NCBI GenBank assembly: GCA_001662425.1
Contig: BDDC01001095.1
Span: forward strand, 1-33,735
Reading direction: 5' to 3'
Length of the DNA: 33,735 nt
Origin: Chlamydomonas sphaeroides
Taxonomy: Eukaryota > Chlorophyta > Chlorophyceae > Chlamydomonadales > Chlamydomonadaceae
In this document: in pieces, positions 9,201-19,017 of the stretch
Position numbering within the stretch: the stretch's first letter is position 1
How the letters are laid out: every line of letters begins with the position of its first letter
Program-made: the position numbers and the translations under genes
The notes under the pieces: model-generated
Seen by the model: the letters and a program-made list of their open reading frames with translations, nothing else
Told to the model about the DNA's origin: nothing
Databases searched by the model: none

Positions 9201-12200
9201 CACCGTGGCGCGGCCAAACAGCCCGCCGCCGCCCATGGCCGCCATCGCCTCCTCCTCCTCCTCGTCCGGCGCGTCCGCCCCCAGCATCACGGCGCGCCGG
9301 CTGCCGGGCGCCGACAGCCCCACCAGGTGGCCCTGCGGCGGTTGGGGTTGGGGCGCGGCTCAGCAGGGGCGGGGCTCAGCAGGCGCGAGGGCCGGCTGGG
9401 AGCCACGCAGCACATACGGCGGGCTATGCGGAAAGCCGTGCATCGTGGGCGCGCCGCCGAGAAACTGGCAGGCCGCTGAGGGCAGGCATCTGCCTTGCCA
9501 GCCGTTGGCGTGCCTGTGACGACCCGTGCGCCGCGCACGCTTGGGTGAGCTCCCCGGTGCCGCACCTGCACGGTCGCCGAGCCCCGTGGCGTGCCGCCAC
9601 CCGACTCGAAGGTGGAGCTGCGGCTGTACCGGCCAAGGCCGCCGCCGCTGCAGGGCCCCGTGCCGCTGCGCAGCGGCGGCTGCGAGGAGGCGTAGGGATA
9701 GCCGGGCAGGCCGTGCTGCGAGAAATCGGGGCACACAGAACGACGGGCCGGCAGGTCAGCGCGCTGCGGTCTGAGCGCCGCTTGCTACCGCGGCTTGGCC
9801 CAGACCTCGGCACTCCGACGTGTCGAGGTAGACGCGCCCAGGCCGCCCGCTCTCGGCCAGCTCTGCTCCGAGGGCCCACACGCCCGCCAGCAGCTGTTCC
9901 GCCCACACGCCCGCGCACCTCGAGCAGCGCCTCCACCGCCGAGCGCGCCAGCGAGCGCAGCTCCGCGCAGCCGCCGCTGCCGCCGCTGCGCTCCACGCTG
10001 GTCGGGCCGCCCGCGCCGCAGCCGGGGCCCGCGCCGCAGCTGCTGCCGCCGCCCACGGCCGCCGCCAGGTACACGGTCAGCCCCAGCGAGGCGCCCACCA
10101 CGGTGGTGCGCTGCGCCACCGCCACCGCCTCGCAGCTGGCCATGGCGCGGAGCACCTGCGAGGGGCGTGATGGCGGCATGGGCGTGATAGCGGCATGGCA
10201 TGGGACGGGCGTGCAGCCCATGTAAGCAAGTGGTGTCGCATACAAGTATGTGAGTGTTGCTACGGCAGCGTGCTACACGCTGTCGTCTCCGCATGCACAC
10301 GGCGGAGCGTGGCTGCATGGCGGCGGGGCGGCGAACGCGTGCCGCAACCGCAGCTGCGCAGGGCGTGGAGCCTGCCCCACCTGCGCGGTGATGTCGCCAG
10401 GCACGATGGTCATGGCGGGCGGGTCCAGCGGGATGACCCCCGCCATGTACACCAGGCCCCGGTAGCTTGTGGCCTACAGGGGGAGGCAGGCAGGGGCAGG
10501 AGGCAGGGAAAGGGCGTCACGGCTCCTGCCGCTGGGCGCCGCCGCGTTGCCTCCGCAACAGCAGAGGGAGCGACGCACCCTGCCGCCTGCGCAGCGTGTC
10601 CGCCTCTTGCTGCGCCCCCTGTGCCGTCCCCCTGGCCCGGTCCCGCCCGCACCTGGCTGTAGGGCCCGATGCAGGAGGGCGCCCAGGAGCTGATGCTCTG
10701 CACGTGCAGCACACGCCGCGTGTGGCGCTGCACCGGCGGCGGCGGCGCCGTCGACGCGATGGGGCCGCCGATGATTTGGTGCCAGTGCAGCTTCGGCAGC
10801 GGCGGCGCCGCACCGCGCGCCAGCAGCATCTCCAGCATCACGGGGCAGTCCTGGGGAAGGCACACCTGCGGGGGCGGGGGCGTCGGGGGATGGGCGGGCA
10901 GGGCGTGGGCGGCGCTACAGGCCGGAAGCCACAGGGCGCCACTGGGCAAGGCACGGGCAGAAGGGGCGCGGCACGGGCCGCACCTGCACACACGCGCGCG
11001 ACGGCGGGTCGCGCCCCGGAAAGTGCCTGCAGTGGCAGACCGGTGCCGGGGTTGTAAGCATACCGGAAGACAAACCACGATCCCAGGGGGTGCAGCGATG
11101 GCAGCGCCGCCTCAGCACCCGGCCAACACTGCTGCCGCTGCCAGCCGCATATGCTGCATCCGTCTCTGCCCCTGAGCCTGGCCCAGCAACATCCGTGCCC
11201 AGCCGCCGCCTCACTTGCAGTACACGTGGTTGGCTGCCGCAAAGTGGCCCATGTTGGCCAGGAAGAGGTGCACGTAGAGGCAGTGGTGCAGGTCCATGTG
11301 CAGCATCGCCAGCTCTGCGGCAAGCAGCACGCCGCCCAGGGGAGGGGCCGAGGGCCGTGTCGGCATGGGCGCCCCACGAGGAAACGCCACGGCCCTCCAG
11401 TCCACCGCTGCTGAGCCGGCAGCAGCGTGCAGCAGAACGCGGCAGGCGCAGACCCAGGGCGCGCCTATGGGCCCCGCCACCCAGCGCAGCCGCCGCCACC
11501 GGCCCCCGGTGCTCCCTGCGCGCACCCTGCTCCGCGGCATTTAGCATCGTGCTTAGCGCCGCGGTGGTGTCGCTCTCCGTCACCTCGCTGGCCAGCGAGG
11601 AGCGGTCCCGCGCGGCGCGACACACCAGCTGCACGTAGTCGGGGCCGCTGGTAAGCGACACCTGCGGGGGTGGCGGCGACATGGGGGTGGGAAGGCAGGC
11701 ATGCATCGGTCGCGCGTTGGCGTAGCGGCGCAAGCATGTTGTCTGCTCGGCAAGGATTGCGTGTCTGCCCCCCAGGACTGCAGGCTGGAGCGCTGCCGGC
11801 AGCTGGACGGGGGCCACTGCCCGCCCGCCGCACCTGCACTCCAAATGTGGGTGGGGGCGGCGGCTGCAGCAGCGGGTCCACTGCCGCCGCCGCGGCCGCC
11901 GTCAGCGGCGACGGCGAGGGCGGCCCCGACAGCGGCGCCGGCGGGGCCGCGCCGGCCGGCGGCGGGGTGGAGGGCGCCGGCGGCGGACATATGGAGCAGC
12001 TGCTCCGGGAGAATCGCGCGGGTGCCACGTAATCGTGCGGCACCAGCCGCACGTCCGCGGGCAGCTCGGCTCCCTCCCAGCCGGGCTTGGGTACCACGTG
12101 GAAGGCCTTCGGCACAAGGTGCCCCACGTCCCCGGAGCTGTGTACGATCTGCGGGATACATTTACGGGACTCGAGTTGACAGGGCGGAAAAGCCATTCTT

Positions 12201-13616
12201 GCTTCAGGCGCTCCGGACTGCACCCGGTACCGCCACCGCCACGTCCTGGGCGACAGCCGCTGTGTTGCTCAGGTCAACGCACGACTTGGCGCGCAGCCCG
12301 CATGTCCGGAGCCGGCCCGCACCTCGAACTCCTGCAGCTCGATGCGGCCGCGGCTAAACACGGGGCTGTCGAGCGCCAGCGTCTCATACTCGCCGCCCTC
12401 GCCGCACACATTGCAGCCGTAGGCGTCCGCCAGCGCCAGCAGCGCCGGCTCCATGGCTGCGATGGTGCGGCCCAGGTGCTTGCGCGGCTGCAGGCCCAGG
12501 CACGCCACCTGCAAGTGGGTAGCACAGGGGCAGCGGTTAGGCTGGGAGCCAGGGACCATGCCCGTGGGACGGGATGGCCGGGGGGATGGACGCGGGTATG
12601 GCGGCGCAGGTGCATGTGTGGCTGCTGCGAAGGTACGCATGGGCGGTCGGGGTCGGGCGGTTGCGGCGGGGGGCCCGGGAGGGTCGCGCAGAACGCCTCT
12701 GCCAGAGCCTACTGCGTGCTGCTGGGTACTACATCCCTCTTGGCCCACGCAGGAGCGCTAGCCGCACCTTGACGAGGATGGCATCCAGACCGCTCTCGAC
12801 CATGCTTCTGAAATACGCGACAGAGGGCGGCGGCAGCAGCAGTAGTCAGGGTGGGGGCGCGCCAGCTGTCACGACTGGTTACACGGCACCGGGCTGCACT
12901 GGGTGCGACGCACGAGCTTGGGTCTGGGCGCTGAGCTGGCGCGCGTGGCGTTGCCGGGGCGCACCTTAGCAGCAGGCGCTGTGGCTGGTGCCACAGGTAC
13001 GCCAAGGACACCAGGTTCAGCCTGCTGCACACGTTCTCCACGCGCAGGCGCTGGTAGTCCGAGGCTATAGCACCTGTCGATACTGCCTGGATGCCTGGCA
13101 TGTTGTCCTTGACGAACGCGAGCAGCTGGAACAAGTCCTCCACCTCATCGCCGTCCGTCGGCGAGTACCCCAGGTCCTGCACGCTGCTTGTTCCCGCAAT
13201 CCGTTTCCGGAACAACGGAAGTCCAGTGCAAGCGGCGTAGGAGGCAACGAGCTGGTGGCCGACCTGCGTGGCGGAATTCGGGGCGTCGGACGACAAAACA
13301 GCCGGCTCGCGTTCCCGACACTTGCGGCTGGTCCCGGGCTTCACCATAACTACCTTCCTAACCACCCTTGAGGTGCGCAGGGGCACTGGCGCAAGCTGGC
13401 AGGCGCCCGCAGCGCGGCTGACGGGAGGCCGCCCTCAAAGTGCTGACGCAAACAAGCCCCGCATACCGTCTGAAAGCAGAATGAGTCCAGCTCATCGGGT
13501 GCAGTCTCCTCGGGCAGAAGGTTTGCGAGGCAGACGACGTCGTGGCCATGTTGTTTGCACAGCTGAATGCTATAAATGCTGTCCTTGCCTCCGGATATGA
13601 GCGCGCAAACCCGCAT
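6225..13616 (-). CDS. DPH6: DPH6, diphthine-ammonia ligase with C-terminal Rid-like domains and His-rich extension (16 exons)
   Basis: DPH6 catalyses the ATP-dependent amidation that completes diphthamide on elongation factor 2 in the cytosol. Exons (minus strand): 13616-13467, 13263-12965, 12807-12768, 12508-12323, 12148-11834, 11661-11526, 11314-11215, 11026-10984, 10865-10653, 10473-10381, 10155-9919, 9893-9789, 9715-9566, 9332-9132, 8906-8780, 8533-6225. All junctions are GT-AG and phases agree, giving about 1567 aa. The P-loop SGGKDS is at residues 8-13 and the family motif GEGGEYET at 199-206. A first Rid/YjgF-like region spans about 331-423 (LANMGHFAAANHVYC). A second starts near SCIGPYSQ (about 487) and continues through YRGLVYMAGVIPLDP. 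VPSLPRGSLVEVQP (about 767-780) and the end SWVPVQRVA...VLELLA look like conserved C-terminal pieces of plant-type DPH6. The last exon adds hundreds of low-complexity residues, making the protein more than twice the size of yeast Dph6. The exon 11/12 junction is doubtful (25-nt interval). Confidence 0.9.
6408..6509 (-). other. Second His-rich segment of DPH6
   Basis: About 34 residues (roughly 1474-1507) contain some 18 histidines, including runs of three and four. It lies shortly before the conserved C-terminal SWVPVQRVA segment. It is coded in the same uninterrupted last exon as the first His-rich block. Confidence 0.75.
8254..8463 (-). other. First His-rich segment of DPH6
   Basis: About 70 residues (roughly 822-892 of the model) contain some 27 histidines, in HxH and HH patterns spaced by Gly, Ser, Thr and Asn. 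It sits in the long last exon. Such tracts can bind Zn, Ni or Cu, but here that is only inference. Confidence 0.75.
9894..9918 (-). other. 25-nt GT...AG interval in DPH6 (ultra-short intron or sequence error)
   Basis: Exon 11 ends CTGCTCGAG|GTGCGC and the next convincing frame resumes after GGAACAG|CTGCTGGCG. Both sides are phase 0, but only 25 nt lie between, too short for an ordinary intron. A 14-nt direct repeat (GCGGGCGTGTGGGC, offset 27 nt) spans the junction. Reading straight through would need a one-base loss or a two-base gain to stay in the better frame. Possible explanations are a collapsed intron, an indel error or a real frameshift. Confidence 0.5.
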
Positions 13617-14799
13617 GGCGCCACGCCCTTCTGAGATTGGCTATAGATATGGGCAGGGCAACATTCTTGGTACAGAGGCAGGCCCGAATGCAGCTCTGAC
13701 CCGGAAGTCGCGTCTCGGCAGGTATCCTTTTCACAATCACGCGTTACAATTGCCTAGCAAACACTATCTGTATATGTATGACGGGCGTCTTCGCGCGCGA
13801 ATGCACAAAAACCGCAATGGGGGTATGGGGCCGACCTTCGTGCTTCTCAGCCTGGTTTCGCACAACCGGGCTTACCTTGGCTCACTGTAACACTAACATT
13901 ACTTGAAAATCGCATAGGGCTGCGCTGTTGCACATTGCCAAAGCCACTGCCTCTGCGCCGATTGCTTCTGCATTCCTGCTCGTATCCACACGAGAACATA
14001 CACATCTAAGCGCTTGGCTCTCGGGATGGCGGGAGCTCGTGATAAGACAGAATCATGGAATGAGAAGGACCAAGCCATCAGGTGAGCAAGGCGCGGCTGG
14101 TCGCGATTACAGCAGAATCCAGGCAGCATGGGCTCAGGGCGGTGAACCCGGCGATGGTGTTGCACGCGGAGGGCACCCGCCGGTGTCCCTCTGCGTCACG
14201 GCCTCAGGAGGTTGGTGCGTGAGGCTGCAGTTAGCGCCGCAGAACCGGTCACAGACTGGAATGCCGTAACTCTTGAAGTAGGATGGAATGCAGCAGCCAG
14301 CAGCGTGCTGCCTCTCAGGGGACGTGGGGCGCCCCTGCCCCGTGGCACCAGGGGCCTGCCTACTAGCTGCGGTGCGACCCTACACACCGCACCACGCCGG
14401 GCAACCTCCAGTTACCTGCGCCCGCCATGCTCACTCCCACAAACATCCAGATTACAAGCTATGTGTCACATGCCGCTGCCGCAGCCGAAATCATGCGTGC
14501 TGGTAGACCCCCAGTATGCGCCAAACGCAGCGCCCAGACCCAGTCATGCACACGCCCGCCCTGCCGCTGTGCTGCCGACGCGCCGCCGCCATGCCGCACG
14601 CGACCTGCTGATGCCCCTTCGGCTGATCCCTAAGGCGATACCTAGATGCGGCACGTTGCCAGTGCGGCCTTCGGCACCCCGGCAGCGCGCAGGCGCACCC
14701 CTCTCCCGGCCCCGCGCCAGGCGCGCCTACAGCGCGTCCTCCCGAGGGTCCGAGTTTAGGGCCCGGCAGTAGCTGTGGGCGCAGGAGGCGCACAGCGTG
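13617..14799. promoter_or_regulatory. Divergent intergenic region between DPH6 and the START gene
   Basis: The two genes point away from each other across about 1.2 kb, so this interval should hold both promoters and 5' UTRs. TATA-like stretches occur at ctatagata (13641-13649) and tgtatatgtatg (13769-13780). Parts of the segment (about 13740-14100) have lower GC than the genes. Open frames here lack recognisable protein features. Confidence 0.4.
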
Positions 14800-17700
14800 A
14801 TGGTCCGTGGACTGCCCTGGGCAGTGCACCGGGCTGCGGCAGGCTCAGCGGCGCCTAAATGGGTGCAGGGTAGTGGCGGTGATGTGGTTAGACGACGGTG
14901 CTCTCGGCTGCAGCGAGCGGCGCTTAGCGGACCAGCTTTTGGCACGCATCCAACTGCGCGGCGCTTGTTACCTGTCCCCCTTTCGCGCCCGCCGCAGCAC
15001 CACCTCACCGCCTCTCCCTGCCTTGGCTCCCGACCCCGCGGGCCTTGTCATCGCCAGCCAAACTGCCCATGCCCTTCGACGCCCCTGCTGCCCAGTGTGA
15101 CGGAAGGCAACGGCTTCTTATACAACATTACGCTCCGGTCAAAGGTTCGCACACGCGCCAACTCGACTGGCACATTGCTGGCGTGCCACCTAGTGAAGGC
15201 GCACTGTCTTGGAATACCCGTGGCGTGGGGCCCTGTCGGAGGCGTGCTGCTGCATGTCCACAAACCCAAGCTGCCCCGCCCCGCGGCGCAGGTCGACTCA
15301 CCCGTGGCAGACATCTACGACATTCTCACTGACCCCAACACCGTCTCCATCTTCCGCTCCATCAAGGTAGAGCCCAGGAGCTCGAACGCCCGCAGCACCG
15401 CCGCCCCGCGGGCCGCAGCAGCAGCAGAACCTGCAGCAACATCGCGGCCGCTGCCGCCGGCTTCTCCGCACATCCTGCTTCCATGTGCGCCTGCGCTGTG
15501 TCCATACCCATGATCCCCCGCGCGGCTGTGCGCGCGCAGGACTGCACGTACCGGCGGATCCTCGAGGAGAGCCCCGGCCGGCGTAAGCTAGAGGTCGGGC
15601 ACCGAGCCATCGCGCGCTTCCTCTTCCTATCCATAACCTTTGTGAGTTGGCTATGCCAGGGGCCAGCTGGGCACTTGGTCGGCAACCCGGCTGCCGTCGC
15701 CTGCGGCATGTGGCCCGCCAGACGCGGGGCCTCCAAATCGCCTTTCGCGGCCTCCGCCTGGTGTGCAGGAGACGCACCTCTACGTGTGGGAGGATGACCG
15801 CGAGCGCACGGTGAGCGCCGCCCAGCAAAGGGTTCCTGCCTGGAGTGCGGCGCACTGCGGCTGCTGCCAGGCGCAAGCACCAGCAGCTGCTCAGCGGGGC
15901 TTCAGCGTGTGCGGCGCGGCAGTGCCGGGCTGCGGGCCCAGTCGGCGAATCGTGATGCGCCGCTCCCGCCGGGCCCCTGGTCCTCTGTGGCCCACAGATC
16001 CGGTTCCAGATGGCAAAGCCCGGCATGATGCAGAAGGTGGGCGCGCACCGGCAACCTCGGGGCAGGCGCCGCAGGGGCTGCGAGGTGGCCAGAGGTCGTG
16101 GCACTCAGGGCTGGCTTGGGTAGCACGCAGCCGCCGTGCGGCAGGCTGCGGCCCCCATGGCCTGCCTCCCAGAGCCGACCCACTTGGCGCCGCTGGCCAC
16201 CCGACGTCCCGACCCACATGCGGCGTCAGGCAGCCGCGGCACCCACGGCCCAGCCGGCTGTTCTGCACAGCTTTTCGCGCGTCTCGCAAGAACATGTCGG
16301 TACCTACCTCTGCGGTGCCCCTTTCTCGTCCCCCCGTGATGCAACATGGCAAGTGCGGCTGCTCCCCCGGTGCTCTCCTCTCCCTCCCGCGGCCCCGTCC
16401 CTGAAGCAACGCAGGCATTCTGACAGCCCCTACCTCACATCCCTCCCGCACACCCCTCTCGCTGCTCGGCCCGCAGTTCGACGGCTGCTGGCACATCAAG
16501 CCCTTCACGCAGGCCACGTTAGACGCCATCTACCACCCCGAGCTGACGCCCGCCAAGCAGCTGCACTCGCCGCTGGGGCCCATGGGCCTGTTTGGCTTCC
16601 TGGCCGGGCACCAACGTGCGTCGTGGTGCCGGGCTGGGCTTGGGCTGGGCGGGGACTACACGGTGCCAGCTGGCTGCCGGCAGCTGGCCCTGGCTCGCAA
16701 ACCTCTCTGGGTATTTGGTCAGGGGGCCAGCCGAGCAACGGGCTGTGCTTGGATGGCAGCGGGCTGGGACTCTGCAGCATTGCCAGCTGACCTGACACCT
16801 GCGACGAGGGCAACGGGGCCGCAGTCTGGGCTTCAGGTGCATCAGCCGGCCTCGGCTGGCGTTCCTCTGTGGCCGCTTACCCGGGACCCAGCGGACCTGC
16901 AGCGCCGCAGCGCCGCGTTAACATGGGCGCGGTCAGCAACGGGCTGGGGTCCTCCGCAGGACTGAATCGCCAGGGCGCGGCGCTGGCGCGTCAACAGTGT
17001 GCCTGCTGCTTCGCCTCGCCGGGACCGCTCCGCGCAGGCGCGCCCGAGCCGGCCGAGTCGCTGGTGACGCTGGAGCAGAGCATCCTGCCGCGGGGCCCCA
17101 CGCCGCCCGGCGTCAAGGGCCTCATCCGCGGCCTGTGCGCGCACCAGGTGCGGCCAGCCCTCCCCGTGCGGGGCCCGCCCACCCCGCTGCTCTGACGCGT
17201 TGGTAACACCATGGATGCATGCCCGCTGCTCTGATGTCGGCCTGCAACCGCACCGACCCCGGTGCGGTGCGCATGGCCTGTGCAAGCGGCCAGGCGCTGT
17301 GGAGTGCTGTCCGGCTCACCACGAGGGCCCAGGGCCCCTTGCCGTACTTGTCCAGGGCAGGTCGGGAGGCTCGGGCCGAGGTATCGCCTGTCACAATGCC
17401 AACGATGGTTCTGTGCGATGGCGCTGATGTGCCCCGTCAGGTGCGCTGCATGATGGAGGACCTGCGCAAGGAGCTGCAGCGCCGGAAAAACGGTGAGCAG
17501 GGCCGCAGCAGGGGCAGGGTGCCGTCCGCGCGGCGTTTCGGGGGGCGGCTGCGTGGGTGCCAAGCGGCGGGCCGCAGCCGCTGCTCGGGTCCGCCTCTCG
17601 GCGCACGCTCGGTGCGCAGTGGGCACCCGGGCAACCTGCCCTACATTTGGTTTTCACACCCTGCAAGTCTGAGGGCGCAGCAGGGATAGGCGTGATCCGC

Positions 17701-17976
17701 TCTCCGTGCGAAAGCATGTGAGAGCTGCCCTGGGCCGTCCCTCCTCAAACGCTGCGAGCATGGGCGGCGTGCAATGGGTACGTCAGCTGCCGTGTGTGCC
17801 TCGTGGCTGTCACAGGCACGTCGACCATTGTCAACGGGCGGAAGCAGCGCGAGGCGGAGGCAGCGGAGGCGGCGGCAGGAGGGCGGCGCTCGGCCGCACC
17901 TGCGGCGTGCTTGGCGGTGGCGGGCGCTTCGTTGTGGCGCAGCGCTGCGCCTATCAACCTCGTGATTGCGCTGTGA
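14800..17976 (+). CDS. START/SRPBCC (polyketide cyclase-like) domain protein (10-exon model, first exon tentative)
   Basis: Proposed exons: 14800-14966 (tentative), 15096-15144, 15292-15366, 15540-15641, 15769-15810, 15998-16036, 16477-16615, 17038-17147, 17441-17492, 17816-17976. Every junction from 15096 onward is GT-AG and phase-consistent; the full model gives 311 aa. The order fits the SRPBCC helix-grip fold. A first strand (FLYNITLRSK) leads into VDSPVADIYDILTDP, the typical start of a coenzyme Q-binding/polyketide-cyclase-like domain. Strands follow (LEVGHRAIARFLFLSITF, ETHLYVWEDD, IRFQMAKPGMM), then FDGCWHIKPF, SLVTLEQSILP and a long C-terminal helix (GVKGLIRGLCAHQVRCMMED). The family binds lipids or other hydrophobic ligands; many algal and plant members are plastid-targeted. 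The Arg/Ala-rich first exon could be a transit peptide, but its donor (CTT|GTTACC) is weak and another donor at CG|GTGCTC also fits. The Ala-rich tail after ELQRRKN is poorly conserved in type. Confidence 0.75.
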
Positions 17977-19017
17977 GAGGCGCAGGTGGCGGGGAGGCGC
18001 AGGGCGGCTGGCGGTATGTGCGCTATGGCATGGTGCAGGGTGCAGTGCGCATGTGTGTGCAGCGGAGCGGTGAGTGGTGCGTGGGGCAGGGGGGCGCATG
18101 GAGGCATGCCAGCCGGGCACGGGCAAGGGTGCTGCGACTTCGTACGCGAGCGCGAGAGCACGTGGTGGTCACACATGTGACTGATGCAGGGGCGGGCGCT
18201 CCCGCGGTGCATTGAGGGGGGAGGGGCCTCCGCGGTGGGCTGCACCGGAAGCGTGCGAGCGCTGCTTGTGTGTGCGCGTGCCGGCAACGGATGCCGCTTT
18301 CACGACGCGTGGGCTTTCGTGGGTGAGGCAGCGGTCGGGGAGCTGGGCTGAGTGGTGTTTGTGCAGCGCTGCTTTGAAGCGGGCCATGCTTGGCCAGAGG
18401 TTGTAATGCTGTCGTTTGGACGTGGTCGAGGGATTTTTTTGTGTGGAGAGCCAGTGAACTGTGCAGGGATGTAGTGCGCAGGCGCATTGCGCTGCGGTGC
18501 TGGGGCCTACCAGGGCCTACCGGGCTACGGGCATGTGGGTAACTGACAAGTGCCACAACAGGTGGTTGTGCTTTTTGGCAGTTCTAGTAATGAATAGCGC
18601 GAAAGCACGCACGTCCAATCACGGTTGCGTAGCTTGCTGCGGGCCATGGGCGGGGAAAGGGGGGAATGTAATGGAGTAATGCCACGCGACACGCGCCCCA
18701 TCGCAGTGTCACAGGAAGAGAACGCTGCGACATGACCTGCGCATATCTTCACATCAAAGCGAGTGCTATCCTTACGCTGGAGTAGTTTGGAACTACACCG
18801 AGGCACGAAGGCTTACAACGTGACTCTCAGCACCTTGCAGTCCACATTCACTCGAGAATGCGTATGTTTTCATTTAAATTACATCAGGCGTACGCTGCGA
18901 CGTGAACTACAGTATGGCGATTCCCAAGGCGCGGCATCCTCCCCCTTCAACTTCGACAGTGTTGGAACGCCCCTTAATCAGCTAACATAGCTTGGTCCAG
19001 AAGCGGGCCAGCAAGCG
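17977..19017. other. 3' UTR of the START gene and upstream region of the ARM-like gene
   Basis: The first part (to about 18410 or 18680) is probably the START-gene 3' UTR. The rest leads into the next gene on the same strand. An AT-rich pocket containing atttaaat (18872-18879) lies about 140 bp before the ATG at 19018 and may be a promoter element. No further exon is supported. Confidence 0.4.
18402..18406 (+). terminator. Candidate TGTAA poly(A) signal of the START gene
   Basis: TGTAA lies about 425 nt after the stop codon at 17976. A second TGTAA occurs at 18667-18671. Either would give a 3' UTR length normal for volvocine algae. Confidence 0.5.

Noticed and set aside
9424..10245. Uninterrupted 273-aa reading of the DPH6 exon 11 region
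   Set aside because: Only the first part (to 9919) is DPH6-like. The continuation in this frame is Arg/Ala/Pro-rich and matches no part of the family.
14797..15513. Single uninterrupted exon for the start of the START gene
   Set aside because: The conserved strand FLYNITLRSK joins VDSPVADIYD only if 15145-15291 is removed, and that interval has good GT-AG ends in phase 0.
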